Source: an uncultured Clostridia bacterium
GTDB taxonomy: Bacteria; Bacillota; Clostridia; CAKSNL01; HGM11501
Assembly: GCA_934476235.1 (NCBI GenBank)
Contig: CAKSNL010000001.1
Coordinates: 1 to 64,000, forward strand
DNA: 64,000 nt
Direction of reading: 5' to 3'
Made by a program: the position numbers and the translations under genes. Below are positions 33,759 to 41,968 of this stretch, in pieces (position 1 is the first letter of the stretch; each line of letters begins with the position of its first letter). Below the pieces are notes generated by a model that had not been told where the DNA came from, searched no databases, and worked only from the letters and a program-made list of their open reading frames with translations.

Positions 33759-35694
33759 CAATTTCACCCCTGATTCTTTCTATTCTGTCGCGCAGCTTTG
33801 CCGCGTCCTCAAACCGCAGCTCGGACGCAGCCTTTTTCATCTCGTTTTCGAGCTTTTCCAAAATATTTTTATCTTTTTTGCCGGTATCGGGTGCTTCCTT
33901 AACGGTCTTTATGACCTCGCGGACCGCTTTTTTAACGGTTTTCGGCTTGATATTGTGCTTTTCGTTGTAATCCGACTGTATCTTTCTTCTTCTCTCGGTC
34001 TCGTCTATCGCCTCGCGCATCGCGTCCGTCACGGTGTCGGCATACATGATGACCTTGCCTTCGGCATTTCTCGCGGCACGCCCGATGGTCTGGATAAGCG
34101 ACGTTGTGCTCCTCAAAAATCCCTCTTTGTCCGCGTCCAGTATCGCGATGAGCGATACCTCCGGTAAGTCAAGCCCCTCTCTTAAAAGGTTGATTCCGAT
34201 CAAAACGTCGAACACGCCGAGCCTTAAGTCCCTTATTATCTCCATTCTCTCTATCGTTTCGACCTCACTGTGCATATACCTGACCTTAATGCCGAGCTTT
34301 TGCATGTGGTCCGTCAGCGCCTCCGCCATTTTCTTGGTGAGCGTTGTGACAAGCACCCTCTCGCCCTTTTCTGTGCGCCCGTTTATCTCGCCGACAAGAT
34401 CGTCTATCTGCCCCTCTACCGGGCGGACCTCGATTTCGGGGTCCAAAAGTCCCGTCGGTCTTATAACCTGTTCGACAATTCTTTCGGAGTGCTCCTTCTC
34501 ATATTCCGCCGGAGTCGCCGAAACGAACACAACCTGATTTATGCGCTCCTCAAACTCGGAAAACGTCAGCGGTCTGTTGTCGTACGCCGAGGGAAGGCGG
34601 AACCCGTATTCGACAAGGTTGTCCTTTCTCGACTTATCGCCGGCGTACATCGCCTTTACCTGCGGAATCGTAACGTGCGACTCGTCTATCACAAGCAGAA
34701 AATCGTCCGGGAAATAGTCTATCAGCGTATATGGTGCGCTCCCCTTGGCTCTTCCGCTTATATGGCGCGAGTAATTCTCGATTCCCTGGCAGAACCCGAC
34801 CTCGCGCATCATCTCGATATCATATTTTGTGCGCTGGCTGATGCGCTGCGATTCCAAAAGTTTTCCGTTACCGTCAAAATATTTCACTCTTTCGGCAAGC
34901 TCCTCCTCAATCCCGCGTATCGCGCGCTCAAGCTTTGCCTTGTTCGTAACATAGTGGGAAGCGGGATATATTGCGATATGGTTTCTCGTGCCGAGTATTT
35001 CCCCCGTCACGGTGTTTATCTCGCATATCCTCTCAATCTCGTCGCCGAAAAACTCGATTCTCACCGCTTTTTCGTTTTCGCTCGACGGAAAAACCTCCAG
35101 AACGTCACCGTGCACCCTGAATTTATTTCGCGTGAAATTTATGTCGTTCCGCTCATACTGCATGTCGACAAGGCGGCTTACTATCTCGTCGCGGTCGGTC
35201 TCCATTCCCGGGCGGAGCGATATTACCATCTCACTGTAATCCTCGGGGTCGCCGAGACCGTATATGCAGGACACGCTGGCAACCACGATAACGTCCCTCC
35301 GCTCAAAAAGCGCCATTGTAGCACTGTGGCGGAGCTTGTCTATCTCATCGTTTATTGCGGCGTCCTTTTCTATGAACGTGTCGGTCTGAGGAATATATGC
35401 CTCCGGCTGATAATAATCATAATAGGAAACGAAAAATTCAACCGCATTGTCAGGGAAAAACTCCTTGAATTCCGAGCACAGCTGTGCCGCAAGCGTCTTA
35501 TTGTGCGCGAGCACCAGCGTCGGACGGTTGACCTTTTCGATAACGTTCGCGATCGTATATGTCTTTCCCGAGCCGGTAACGCCGAGCAGAATCTGCCCCC
35601 TGTCGCCCTTTATTATCCCGTCCGCAAGCTCCTTTATCGCCTCCGGCTGGTCGCCCGACGGTGTGAACGGGCTTTTCAATACGAATTTATCCAT
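33748..35694 (-). CDS. uvrB: Excinuclease ABC subunit B
   Basis: 648 aa, full length. Helicase motifs: Walker A GVTGSGKTYTIANV, motif II LVIDESHVTIP, motif VI QTIGRAARN, and the damage-probing beta hairpin YYDYYQPEAYIP. The C-terminal UVR motif (ENEMKKAASELRFEDAAKLRDRIE) binds UvrC, whose gene is not in this window. It overlaps the QueG-like gene by eight bases and uvrA by 11 bases, so all three are one transcript. Confidence 0.98.
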   Translation of the reverse strand: MDKFVLKSPFTPSGDQPEAIKELADGIIKGDRGQILLGVTGSGKTYTIANVIEKVNRPTLVLAHNKTLAAQLCSEFKEFFPDNAVEFFVSYYDYYQPEAYIPQTDTFIEKDAAINDEIDKLRHSATMALFERRDVIVVASVSCIYGLGDPEDYSEMVISLRPGMETDRDEIVSRLVDMQYERNDINFTRNKFRVHGDVLEVFPSSENEKAVRIEFFGDEIERICEINTVTGEILGTRNHIAIYPASHYVTNKAKLERAIRGIEEELAERVKYFDGNGKLLESQRISQRTKYDIEMMREVGFCQGIENYSRHISGRAKGSAPYTLIDYFPDDFLLVIDESHVTIPQVKAMYAGDKSRKDNLVEYGFRLPSAYDNRPLTFSEFEERINQVVFVSATPAEYEKEHSERIVEQVIRPTGLLDPEIEVRPVEGQIDDLVGEINGRTEKGERVLVTTLTKKMAEALTDHMQKLGIKVRYMHSEVETIERMEIIRDLRLGVFDVLIGINLLREGLDLPEVSLIAILDADKEGFLRSTTSLIQTIGRAARNAEGKVIMYADTVTDAMREAIDETERRRKIQSDYNEKHNIKPKTVKKAVREVIKTVKEAPDTGKKDKNILEKLENEMKKAASELRFEDAAKLRDRIERIRGEIDEK

Positions 35695-36352
35695 TCTTTC
35701 TCCTTATTCCGTAAGGGCAGAACCGCATGCATATCCCGCACACCGCTCCCCTTCCGATATTTTTAAATTTGTCCTTCATATATGTGCTGCAAAGCTCCGG
35801 GTCAAAAAAGTCCGAGTAATTTAATTCACGGCTCCAGTTGACCCCTGCAATCGCGCCTGACGGGCACTTGTCGCGGCAGACGGTGCAGCTTCCGCACCCG
35901 TCCTTATACTCGTGCCCGGTCACGGGAAGCTCTAAATCGGTAAACACCGTGGCAAGGCGCACTCTCGGTCCCATTTCCCGGGAAATAAACATTGCGTTCT
36001 TGCCGATCCAGCCGAGCCCGGCGGCAACCGCTCCCGCCTTGTGTGAGAAAAGCCCTCTGTAGCCCTCGATGCTCTGGCTTGCCGGAACGTTCGCAGCGTT
36101 ATAGCCCGCCCTCTGCAAGCGGATGATGACCGAGAGCGAGAGACTGTCCAAAAGAGCGTTCACGGTTCTGTAATGATGAAAATATGTTTTTGACGGTCCT
36201 TCCTCGCTTATAGTGTCAATGATAGCGTCGGACAGGCGCACGCAAAAGCTTATTGCATAATTAAGCCCGGGAAACGGCGTGTCCTCCCAATAGGAGCACC
36301 CGACTGCCTCCGCTCCGCCCGAGGTAAGCATTTCGCATATTTTATTATACAT
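35687..36352 (-). CDS. Short QueG-like double-[4Fe-4S] protein
   Basis: About 221 aa. The middle carries the DUF1730/QueG-like region (GYRGLFSHKAGAVAAGLGWIGKNAMFISREMGPRVRLATVFTDLELP) and the end two ferredoxin-type clusters (CGSCTVCRDKCP and CGICMRFCP). Epoxyqueuosine reductase uses this fold with cobalamin to finish queuosine in tRNA, but it is usually 300-390 aa; this one is short at both ends, so the substrate is uncertain. The start at 36352 has AGAAGGAG before it. It overlaps uvrB and shares a divergent promoter region with the DUF4364-type gene. Confidence 0.82.
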   Translation of the reverse strand: MYNKICEMLTSGGAEAVGCSYWEDTPFPGLNYAISFCVRLSDAIIDTISEEGPSKTYFHHYRTVNALLDSLSLSVIIRLQRAGYNAANVPASQSIEGYRGLFSHKAGAVAAGLGWIGKNAMFISREMGPRVRLATVFTDLELPVTGHEYKDGCGSCTVCRDKCPSGAIAGVNWSRELNYSDFFDPELCSTYMKDKFKNIGRGAVCGICMRFCPYGIRRKNG

Positions 36353-36367
36353 TATTTTCTCCTTCTC

Positions 36368-36396
36368 TTGCACTTTTTCCGCATTTGTGGTATACT
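36368..36396 (+). promoter_or_regulatory. Promoter of the DUF4364-type gene
   Basis: TTGCAC (36368-36373) and TATACT (36391-36396) lie 17 bases apart. A dyad GTGGTA (36387-36392) ... TACCAC (36409-36414) overlaps the -10 box and the expected start site and may be an operator. Confidence 0.72.
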
Positions 36397-36427
36397 TAAA
36401 TAAGTTTGTACCACGGAGGGATCTTTT

Positions 36428-36946
36428 ATGGCTGACTATTATTTCAGCAATTCGATCGACTTAAAACTTATTATACTCTTTATTGCGGAAAATTTCAAGC
36501 GTCCCGTCACAATTTCCGATATTACGGATATTGTCGCCGAAACCGAGTTCGCGGATTACTTTCCGGTCGCTCAGGGGTTTTCCGAGCTTTTGTCGTCCTC
36601 GCTCATGATTCCGGCGGTTCAGCCCGGGCGCTACATAGTTACAAAAAAGGGGCATGACGCGTACGATCTTTTTGCGTCGGACGTTCCTTATACCGTTAAA
36701 AAAACGCTGCTCGCCGTTATCAATAAGGCGCGCTTAAAGGAGGCGGAGGCGCACTCCGTCACCGCGGAATATAAGCCCGACCGCTCGGGCGGGTATGAGC
36801 TTTTCTGCGAGATAGCGGAGACCGGGATTCCGTTCTTTTCGTTCTCGCTCACGCTGCCGACATTGGACTCGGCAAAGACCGCGGCGGCAAAATTCCGCCA
36901 AAACGCCGATAAAATCTATTCGGAAATTATAAAAGACTTGACATGA
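36428..36946 (+). CDS. DUF4364-type small winged-helix-like protein
   Basis: 172 aa. The N-terminal half (SIDLKLIILFIAENFKRPVTISDITDIVAETEFADYFPVAQGFSELLSSSLM...YIVTKKGHDAYDLF) has the layout of the clostridial DUF4364 family, which resembles a winged helix. The C-terminal half is alpha/beta (SVTAEYKPDRSGGYELFCEIAETGIPFFSFSLTLPT). The function is unknown; a DNA-binding role is possible. GGAGGG precedes the ATG. The stop is five bases before the serC promoter. Confidence 0.82.
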   Translation: MADYYFSNSIDLKLIILFIAENFKRPVTISDITDIVAETEFADYFPVAQGFSELLSSSLMIPAVQPGRYIVTKKGHDAYDLFASDVPYTVKKTLLAVINKARLKEAEAHSVTAEYKPDRSGGYELFCEIAETGIPFFSFSLTLPTLDSAKTAAAKFRQNADKIYSEIIKDLT

Positions 36947-36950
36947 CGTA

Positions 36951-36979
36951 TTGACGATATCTGTATTTTGGTATATAAT
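36951..36979 (+). promoter_or_regulatory. Promoter of serC-serA
   Basis: TTGACG (36951-36956) and TATAAT (36974-36979) are separated by 17 bases. The start site would lie about 35-40 bases before the serC ATG, which has a GGAGG. Confidence 0.88.
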
Positions 36980-37023
36980 AGATACTATATACAATTTCGA
37001 TAATTTTTTTGGAGGTTTAATAT

Positions 37024-38106
37024 ATGGACAGAGTTTATAATTTTTCCGCGGGTCCTTCCATGCTCCCGCTCCCCGTTCTGGAGAAGGCTAAAGATCAGCT
37101 TTTGAACTATGAGGGCACGGGTCAGAGCGTTATGGAGATGAGCCACCGTTCCAAGGAATATGCTCCCATTATCGAGGGAGCGGAGGCTCTCCTTCGCAAG
37201 GCGATGAACATTCCAGATAACTATAAGGTGCTCTTTTTGCAGGGCGGCGCGTCCAGTCAGTTCGCAATGATTCCGATGAACCTCGGAAACAAAAACAAAA
37301 AAGCTGATTATGTGCTGACCGGTCAGTGGGCTAAAAAGGCGTTTGCCGAGGGCAAGAGATACTTGTCGGCGCGCGAGGTTGCCTCGAGCGCGGATAAGAC
37401 ATTTTCATACATTCCGGCTCTCACGCCCGATATGTTCGACCCCGAGGCGGATTATGTCCACATTTGTATGAATAACACGATTTACGGAACAAGGTATACT
37501 TCGCTCCCCGATACGGGCAGCGTTCCGCTTGTAGGCGATATTTCATCCATGATCCTGTCGCAGGATATTGACGTTTCGCGTTTCGGTCTTTTGTATGCCG
37601 GCGCGCAGAAAAACGTCGCGCCCGCGGGTCTCACGATCGTTATCGTGCGTGAGGATCTTTTAGGCAACGCTATGGACATCACTCCCACGATGTTTAACTA
37701 TGTAACACACTCGGAGAACGGCTCGATGTTCAACACTCCGCCCTGCTACAATATTTATATCTGCAAGCTCGTGCTTGAGTGGATACTCGAAATGGGCGGC
37801 GTTTCCGCTCTTCAGAAGGTGAACGAGGAAAAGGCTGCGCTTTTGTACGATTTTCTTGATTCCTCCTCCCTTTTCTCCGGCACGGTTGAGAAGAAGGACC
37901 GTTCGCTCATGAACATTCCCTTCGTAACCGGAAACGAGGAGCTTGACGCAAAGTTTGTTTCGGAGGCTAAAAAGGCGGGCTTTGTAAACCTTAAGGGTCA
38001 CCGCTCCGTCGGAGGTATGCGTGCAAGCATCTATAATGCGATGCCGATCGAGGGTGTCCGCGCTTTGGTTGATTTCATGAAGAAATTTGAGGCAGAGAAT
38101 AAATAA
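37024..38106 (+). CDS. serC: Phosphoserine aminotransferase
   Basis: 360 aa, full length. It is a class V PLP enzyme converting 3-phosphohydroxypyruvate and glutamate to phosphoserine. It starts YNFSAGPSMLPLPVLEKA, carries LFLQGGASSQFAMIPMNL and places the PLP lysine in GLLYAGAQKNVAPAGLT. The C-terminal FVNLKGHRSVGGMRASIYNAMP is diagnostic. GGAGG lies nine bases before the ATG. The gene runs directly into serA. Confidence 0.97.
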   Translation: MDRVYNFSAGPSMLPLPVLEKAKDQLLNYEGTGQSVMEMSHRSKEYAPIIEGAEALLRKAMNIPDNYKVLFLQGGASSQFAMIPMNLGNKNKKADYVLTGQWAKKAFAEGKRYLSAREVASSADKTFSYIPALTPDMFDPEADYVHICMNNTIYGTRYTSLPDTGSVPLVGDISSMILSQDIDVSRFGLLYAGAQKNVAPAGLTIVIVREDLLGNAMDITPTMFNYVTHSENGSMFNTPPCYNIYICKLVLEWILEMGGVSALQKVNEEKAALLYDFLDSSSLFSGTVEKKDRSLMNIPFVTGNEELDAKFVSEAKKAGFVNLKGHRSVGGMRASIYNAMPIEGVRALVDFMKKFEAENK

Positions 38107-38118
38107 GAGGTGTTTTTG

Positions 38119-39285
38119 ATGTATAATATTTTAACGCTCAATAAGATTGCCGCATGCGGTCTTGAAAATTTCGGCGATAACTATTCTGTTTCCGACAATA
38201 CGGAAAATCCCGACGGTATCGTTTTAAGAAGCTTTAAAATGCACGACATGGTTCTTCCCGAGTCCTTAAAGGGCATTGCGAGAGCCGGCGCCGGCGTTAA
38301 CAATATCCCGGTCGATAAGTGCACAGAAAAAGGCATCGCCGTCTTCAACACTCCCGGTGCAAACGCAAACGCCGTTAAGGAGCTTGTTATCGCGGCAATG
38401 TTTTTAGCTTCGCGCGATATCGCGGGCGGAATTGAGTGGGCAAAGTCGCTCGCCGATAAGGGGGCGGACATTCCGGCACTTGTCGAAAAAGGCAAGAGCA
38501 ATTTTGCCGGAAACGAGATCACAGGTAAGACTTTAAGCGTCATCGGTCTCGGTGCGATCGGCTCGATGGTTGCCAACGCGGCATACCGCCTCGGAATGAA
38601 CGTTGTCGGGTTTGACCCGTTCCTTTCAGTCGGTGCGGCGCTTCACTTGGATCCCAGAGTAAAAGTGGCGTCCTCGCTTGAAAAGGCGGTTGCGGAGGCG
38701 GATTATATCACAATTCACGTTCCGCTCAACGATTCGACGAGGAGCGAGTTTAATTCCGATATTTTTGCGGCAATGAAAAAGGGCGTGCGCTTCTTAAACT
38801 TCGCAAGGGGCGAGCTGGTCGACAGCATCGCTCTCCGCGAGGCAATTGAAAACGGGACCGTTAAGCTTTATATAACGGACTTCCCGAACGAGGAAGTGCT
38901 TAATATGGAGCACACGGTATGTATTCCCCACCTCGGCGCGTCCAGCGAGGAGTCGGAGGATAACTGTGCGGTTATGGCGAGCCGCGAGCTTATTGATTTC
39001 CTTGAAAACGGAAATATCACAAATTCGGTCAACTTCCCGAACTGCTCGCTCACTCCGAGCGCGCTTCCCAGAATCACGGTTATGCATAAGAACGTTCCGG
39101 CAATGCTTTCCTCGTTCACAACGATCTTGAGTGAGGCGGGGCTTAACATCGCGAACATCATAAATAAGAGCAAGAAGGACGTTGCCTACACCATGATTGA
39201 GACCGACAGCACCCCGACGGACGAGATGATCAAAAAAATTGAGTCCACCGACGGCGTCATAAGGGCAAGACTGTTAATAAAGTAA
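38119..39285 (+). CDS. serA: D-3-phosphoglycerate dehydrogenase
   Basis: 388 aa. It catalyses the first step of serine synthesis. The NAD site is VIGLGAIGSMVANAAYRLGM; the active-site residues lie in RAGAGVNNIPV, the Arg of NFARGELVD, and the Glu/His pair of NEEVLNMEHTVCIPHLGASS. A C-terminal ACT domain (ITVMHKNVPAMLSSFTTILSEAGLNIANI) probably gives serine feedback. The start at 38119 is chosen because GAGGTG lies eight bases upstream; a GTG nine bases earlier is within that site. It follows serC by about a dozen bases and ends before a strong terminator. Confidence 0.97.
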   Translation: MYNILTLNKIAACGLENFGDNYSVSDNTENPDGIVLRSFKMHDMVLPESLKGIARAGAGVNNIPVDKCTEKGIAVFNTPGANANAVKELVIAAMFLASRDIAGGIEWAKSLADKGADIPALVEKGKSNFAGNEITGKTLSVIGLGAIGSMVANAAYRLGMNVVGFDPFLSVGAALHLDPRVKVASSLEKAVAEADYITIHVPLNDSTRSEFNSDIFAAMKKGVRFLNFARGELVDSIALREAIENGTVKLYITDFPNEEVLNMEHTVCIPHLGASSEESEDNCAVMASRELIDFLENGNITNSVNFPNCSLTPSALPRITVMHKNVPAMLSSFTTILSEAGLNIANIINKSKKDVAYTMIETDSTPTDEMIKKIESTDGVIRARLLIK

Positions 39286-39298
39286 TTTCGTAAAACGT

Positions 39299-39343
39299 AA
39301 AAAGATACCGCTCGCGGCTTTTGCCGCGGGCGGTATCTTTTTT
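39299..39343 (+). terminator. Bidirectional terminator after serA
   Basis: AAAGATACCGC and GCGGTATCTTT pair, with an inner GCGGC/GCCGC stem; A and T runs flank it on both strands. It separates the converging serCA and TIR-operon transcripts. Confidence 0.9.
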
Positions 39344-41486
39344 ATCGGGAGATGTTAAACACTTTATCCTTTGCCTCCGTTATGAACATATCCTTTATCG
39401 CTTCAGCACTTTCTTTGCCGCCATAAACCATGACCGGGCGGTCTATAAACATATCAACGTTATATGCAAAAGGATTTTTTTGCTTTATCTCCGTCATATT
39501 TTCTTCTAATTCTGCTTTTATTTCATTGTTCAAATTACTGTATCTGTAAAAACAATTTCTGAAAATTTCGTTGTCCTTTTTTCCTGATTTCAACTGGCTG
39601 ACCGCTTCCCCGTTCACCGCAACCATGGTGTGCATCCTTCCGCTTGTTCCGTCATTGTTTTTCACGGTTACATTTCCGCTTTTTACCCAAATCGTGTCAA
39701 ATCCCGAAATAATCACGTTATTAACATCTTTGCTCATTACAAGATTCCACTTTTCGCCTTCCGGCAGCTTGTGTAAAATAGCCCTTATGTTTGCTTTGTA
39801 TTCTTCAACTGCCAGCCTTAATTTTTCACTGTTCTTTTCATCGGCAAATTTATATATATGTTTGAAAACCCCGAAATATAAGAAAAGAAAGACTACAACA
39901 CTCAATATTGCATCAACCCAGAACCCGCCGTCTTCAAACCACATCATAAAGAATGAAACAAGTGAGATTATAAACGGAATCAAAACACATGTACACCCGA
40001 TATTAGTCGATTTGTCGTTATAGCCCTTTACGGCTTCTTCTGCCAAATCCTGCTGCCTTTTAAAAACGGCAATAGCTTTTTTTGTCCGTTCTTTTTTATT
40101 ATCGCACTCTTCGTTTATCTGCACGATTTTTGCCTTTACCGCTTCCTTTCTTTCGCAATCCGGTACATCATCAATTTCCTGCGATATTTGCGCCAGTTCC
40201 TCTGCCGACGTAATATTCATCATTTCTTCTGTCAGCATGTCGCAGTAATTATTTGAAGATGCAACAAGATATTCGCGAAGCTCATTCTTATATTCATCGG
40301 ACGCATAGGCGTATGCTCTGTTGAATTTATTATATCTGTTAAGCGGCTCCATTGACGGCTGAGGTCTTAAAAAATCGGATTCTTTGCCGAGCTTAAACTC
40401 AACCATCAGTGAAAAAATCTGCGCCTTCGCATTTTCGGGATCAATATCCATCATTTTGTCTATAATTGACTGCGCAGAATCATATTCGCCGTCCTCCAGC
40501 GCCATGGTCGCCCTCTTGATTAAGTTTTCCATGCTTGCGCCGGGCGCAGTTTCGGATTGTACATATACCGTTTTTTCGGGAACGTCGTTTGATACGATTT
40601 TCTTAATGCCTCTTATCAGATCCTGTATAAACCCAATCTTGCTCATATCCTGGCTCTGAAACAAAGAAAGCTCCTCCGGCAACTCGTAAGCATCCATGTC
40701 TCGGTAGCACGGGATGAGAAGCTTTTTCTTGTCTTTTTTGGCTATCTCCAAAAATCTTGCCCATTCGTTTTTTACCCAGACCGCATTATAATATTCCGCC
40801 TTAGTGCCGATAACCAACATTACCTTTGCGGAATTGAGTGCGGCAAAAATATACGGCTCATACTCCTGCCCCAATTTGTCTTCAAGCGTGATTCGTGCAA
40901 AGAACACCTTGTATCCTTCATTGGTCAGCTGATAATATATGTCCTGTGCCAGGGTCGAGTCTATCGTTCGTTCACCCGAAGAAGAATCAGTTTCCTTATA
41001 GCAAATAAAAATATCATAAGGCTTTTCATTTCTTGCTATATTTAATATTCCCTTCTGAATCTCCGAAATTCTTTGCGCTTCGGTTTTATAAAGCTCCCGG
41101 GAATGATCATCCGGTGAATATTTAAGCGCGTTCTGATAATCCAGGTCCGCAAGTATGGATTCATTTTGCACACGGTGGCACGTCGGAATCCTCTCGTGCG
41201 TTCTCGCATCTTCCACATATTCAATTCCATACCTTGACAAAACGCATCCCCAATAAGCCTCTGCATTGCCCGTGTCCTCTTCCAGAATATTTTCATACTC
41301 CTTTAGAGCCTTATCAAACTGGCTCTGCATTCTGTAATGGTTCGCTCTGTTAAAAAGATTGAGCATTCTTTCATCATTTGCCTTCGGCAAGGTCATTGTA
41401 CTGCCGCAGCTTTCACATGTTCCGCAGCTGTCTCCTTCGGAAAATTCCAGGTTGCCCCCGCACATTTTACATTTAAATACCGCCAC
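39342..41486 (-). CDS. Zinc ribbon-TPR-TIR-transmembrane protein
   Basis: 714 aa. Order: an N-terminal zinc ribbon (C6-x2-C9 ... C24-x2-C27); helical TPR-like repeats (about 42-150); a TIR domain (about 156-297) opening YDIFICYKETD, with FFARITLEDKLGQEYEPYIFAALNSAKVMLVIGT and VWVKNEWARF; more TPR-like helices (325-480); two membrane helices (about 499-517 and 522-543); and a C-terminal alpha/beta domain. Glu241 in the W-x3-E motif matches the catalytic Glu of NAD-cleaving TIR enzymes, so NADase or NAD-derived signal production is plausible. It is the last gene of an SPFH operon. An immune or stress role is inference from the domain set. Confidence 0.9.
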   Translation of the reverse strand: MAVFKCKMCGGNLEFSEGDSCGTCESCGSTMTLPKANDERMLNLFNRANHYRMQSQFDKALKEYENILEEDTGNAEAYWGCVLSRYGIEYVEDARTHERIPTCHRVQNESILADLDYQNALKYSPDDHSRELYKTEAQRISEIQKGILNIARNEKPYDIFICYKETDSSSGERTIDSTLAQDIYYQLTNEGYKVFFARITLEDKLGQEYEPYIFAALNSAKVMLVIGTKAEYYNAVWVKNEWARFLEIAKKDKKKLLIPCYRDMDAYELPEELSLFQSQDMSKIGFIQDLIRGIKKIVSNDVPEKTVYVQSETAPGASMENLIKRATMALEDGEYDSAQSIIDKMMDIDPENAKAQIFSLMVEFKLGKESDFLRPQPSMEPLNRYNKFNRAYAYASDEYKNELREYLVASSNNYCDMLTEEMMNITSAEELAQISQEIDDVPDCERKEAVKAKIVQINEECDNKKERTKKAIAVFKRQQDLAEEAVKGYNDKSTNIGCTCVLIPFIISLVSFFMMWFEDGGFWVDAILSVVVFLFLYFGVFKHIYKFADEKNSEKLRLAVEEYKANIRAILHKLPEGEKWNLVMSKDVNNVIISGFDTIWVKSGNVTVKNNDGTSGRMHTMVAVNGEAVSQLKSGKKDNEIFRNCFYRYSNLNNEIKAELEENMTEIKQKNPFAYNVDMFIDRPVMVYGGKESAEAIKDMFITEAKDKVFNISR

Positions 41487-41542
41487 TTTTACCCCTCATC
41501 TTTCATCTTGTTATATCTCATGGCAACAATCCGTTTGCCGCT

Positions 41543-41968
41543 TTATTTCCAATAATCCTTTTTTTCGTTCAGAAATTCATTGTGTTTTTCTTCCGCTTTT
41601 TTATCAAGCTCGTTAATATAGTCACTACCGGTACTTGATATAACTACCCGTATCACAAATATCGCAAGAAGTACTGTGTGAACTGTCAAAGTCCATATAA
41701 GCGTTAAAGATACCGTACAGGCAATAAGCGAAAATATCACGCTCAGCGCCGCGTAGGTTACGCTTGTATAGATATACGAAAGCCCCGAGACTGCCTTTGC
41801 GCTTCCTTTTCCGTAAACATATACCGTACCGGTTATAAAGCATATTGCTATGTCCGTGAAAATATAAGACGCAATAAATGTTTCATTTATCGGTACAACC
41901 GCAAAAAGCACGGAAACCGCTGCAATCGCAATAACTGCACAAAGTATTATTTTGCCGTTTCTACTCAT
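41543..41968 (-). CDS. Four-helix membrane protein of the SPFH-TIR operon
   Basis: About 141 aa. Four hydrophobic helices (IILCAVIAIAAVSVLFAVV, YIFTDIAICFITGTVYVY, LSYIYTSVTYAALSVIFSLIACTVSLTL, VHTVLLAIFVIRVVIS) and a charged cytosolic tail (INELDKKAEEKHNEFLNEKK). No catalytic residues are apparent and the family is not recognised. Its ATG overlaps the SPFH gene end by eight bases, implying coupled synthesis; the TIR gene follows after 56 bases. Confidence 0.8.
   Translation of the reverse strand: MSRNGKIILCAVIAIAAVSVLFAVVPINETFIASYIFTDIAICFITGTVYVYGKGSAKAVSGLSYIYTSVTYAALSVIFSLIACTVSLTLIWTLTVHTVLLAIFVIRVVISSTGSDYINELDKKAEEKHNEFLNEKKDYWK

Noticed and set aside
34270..35766. A 498-codon open frame on the plus strand
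   Set aside because: It lies wholly antisense to uvrB and part of the QueG-like gene, has no ribosome site, and its product has no family features; it reflects codon bias of uvrB.
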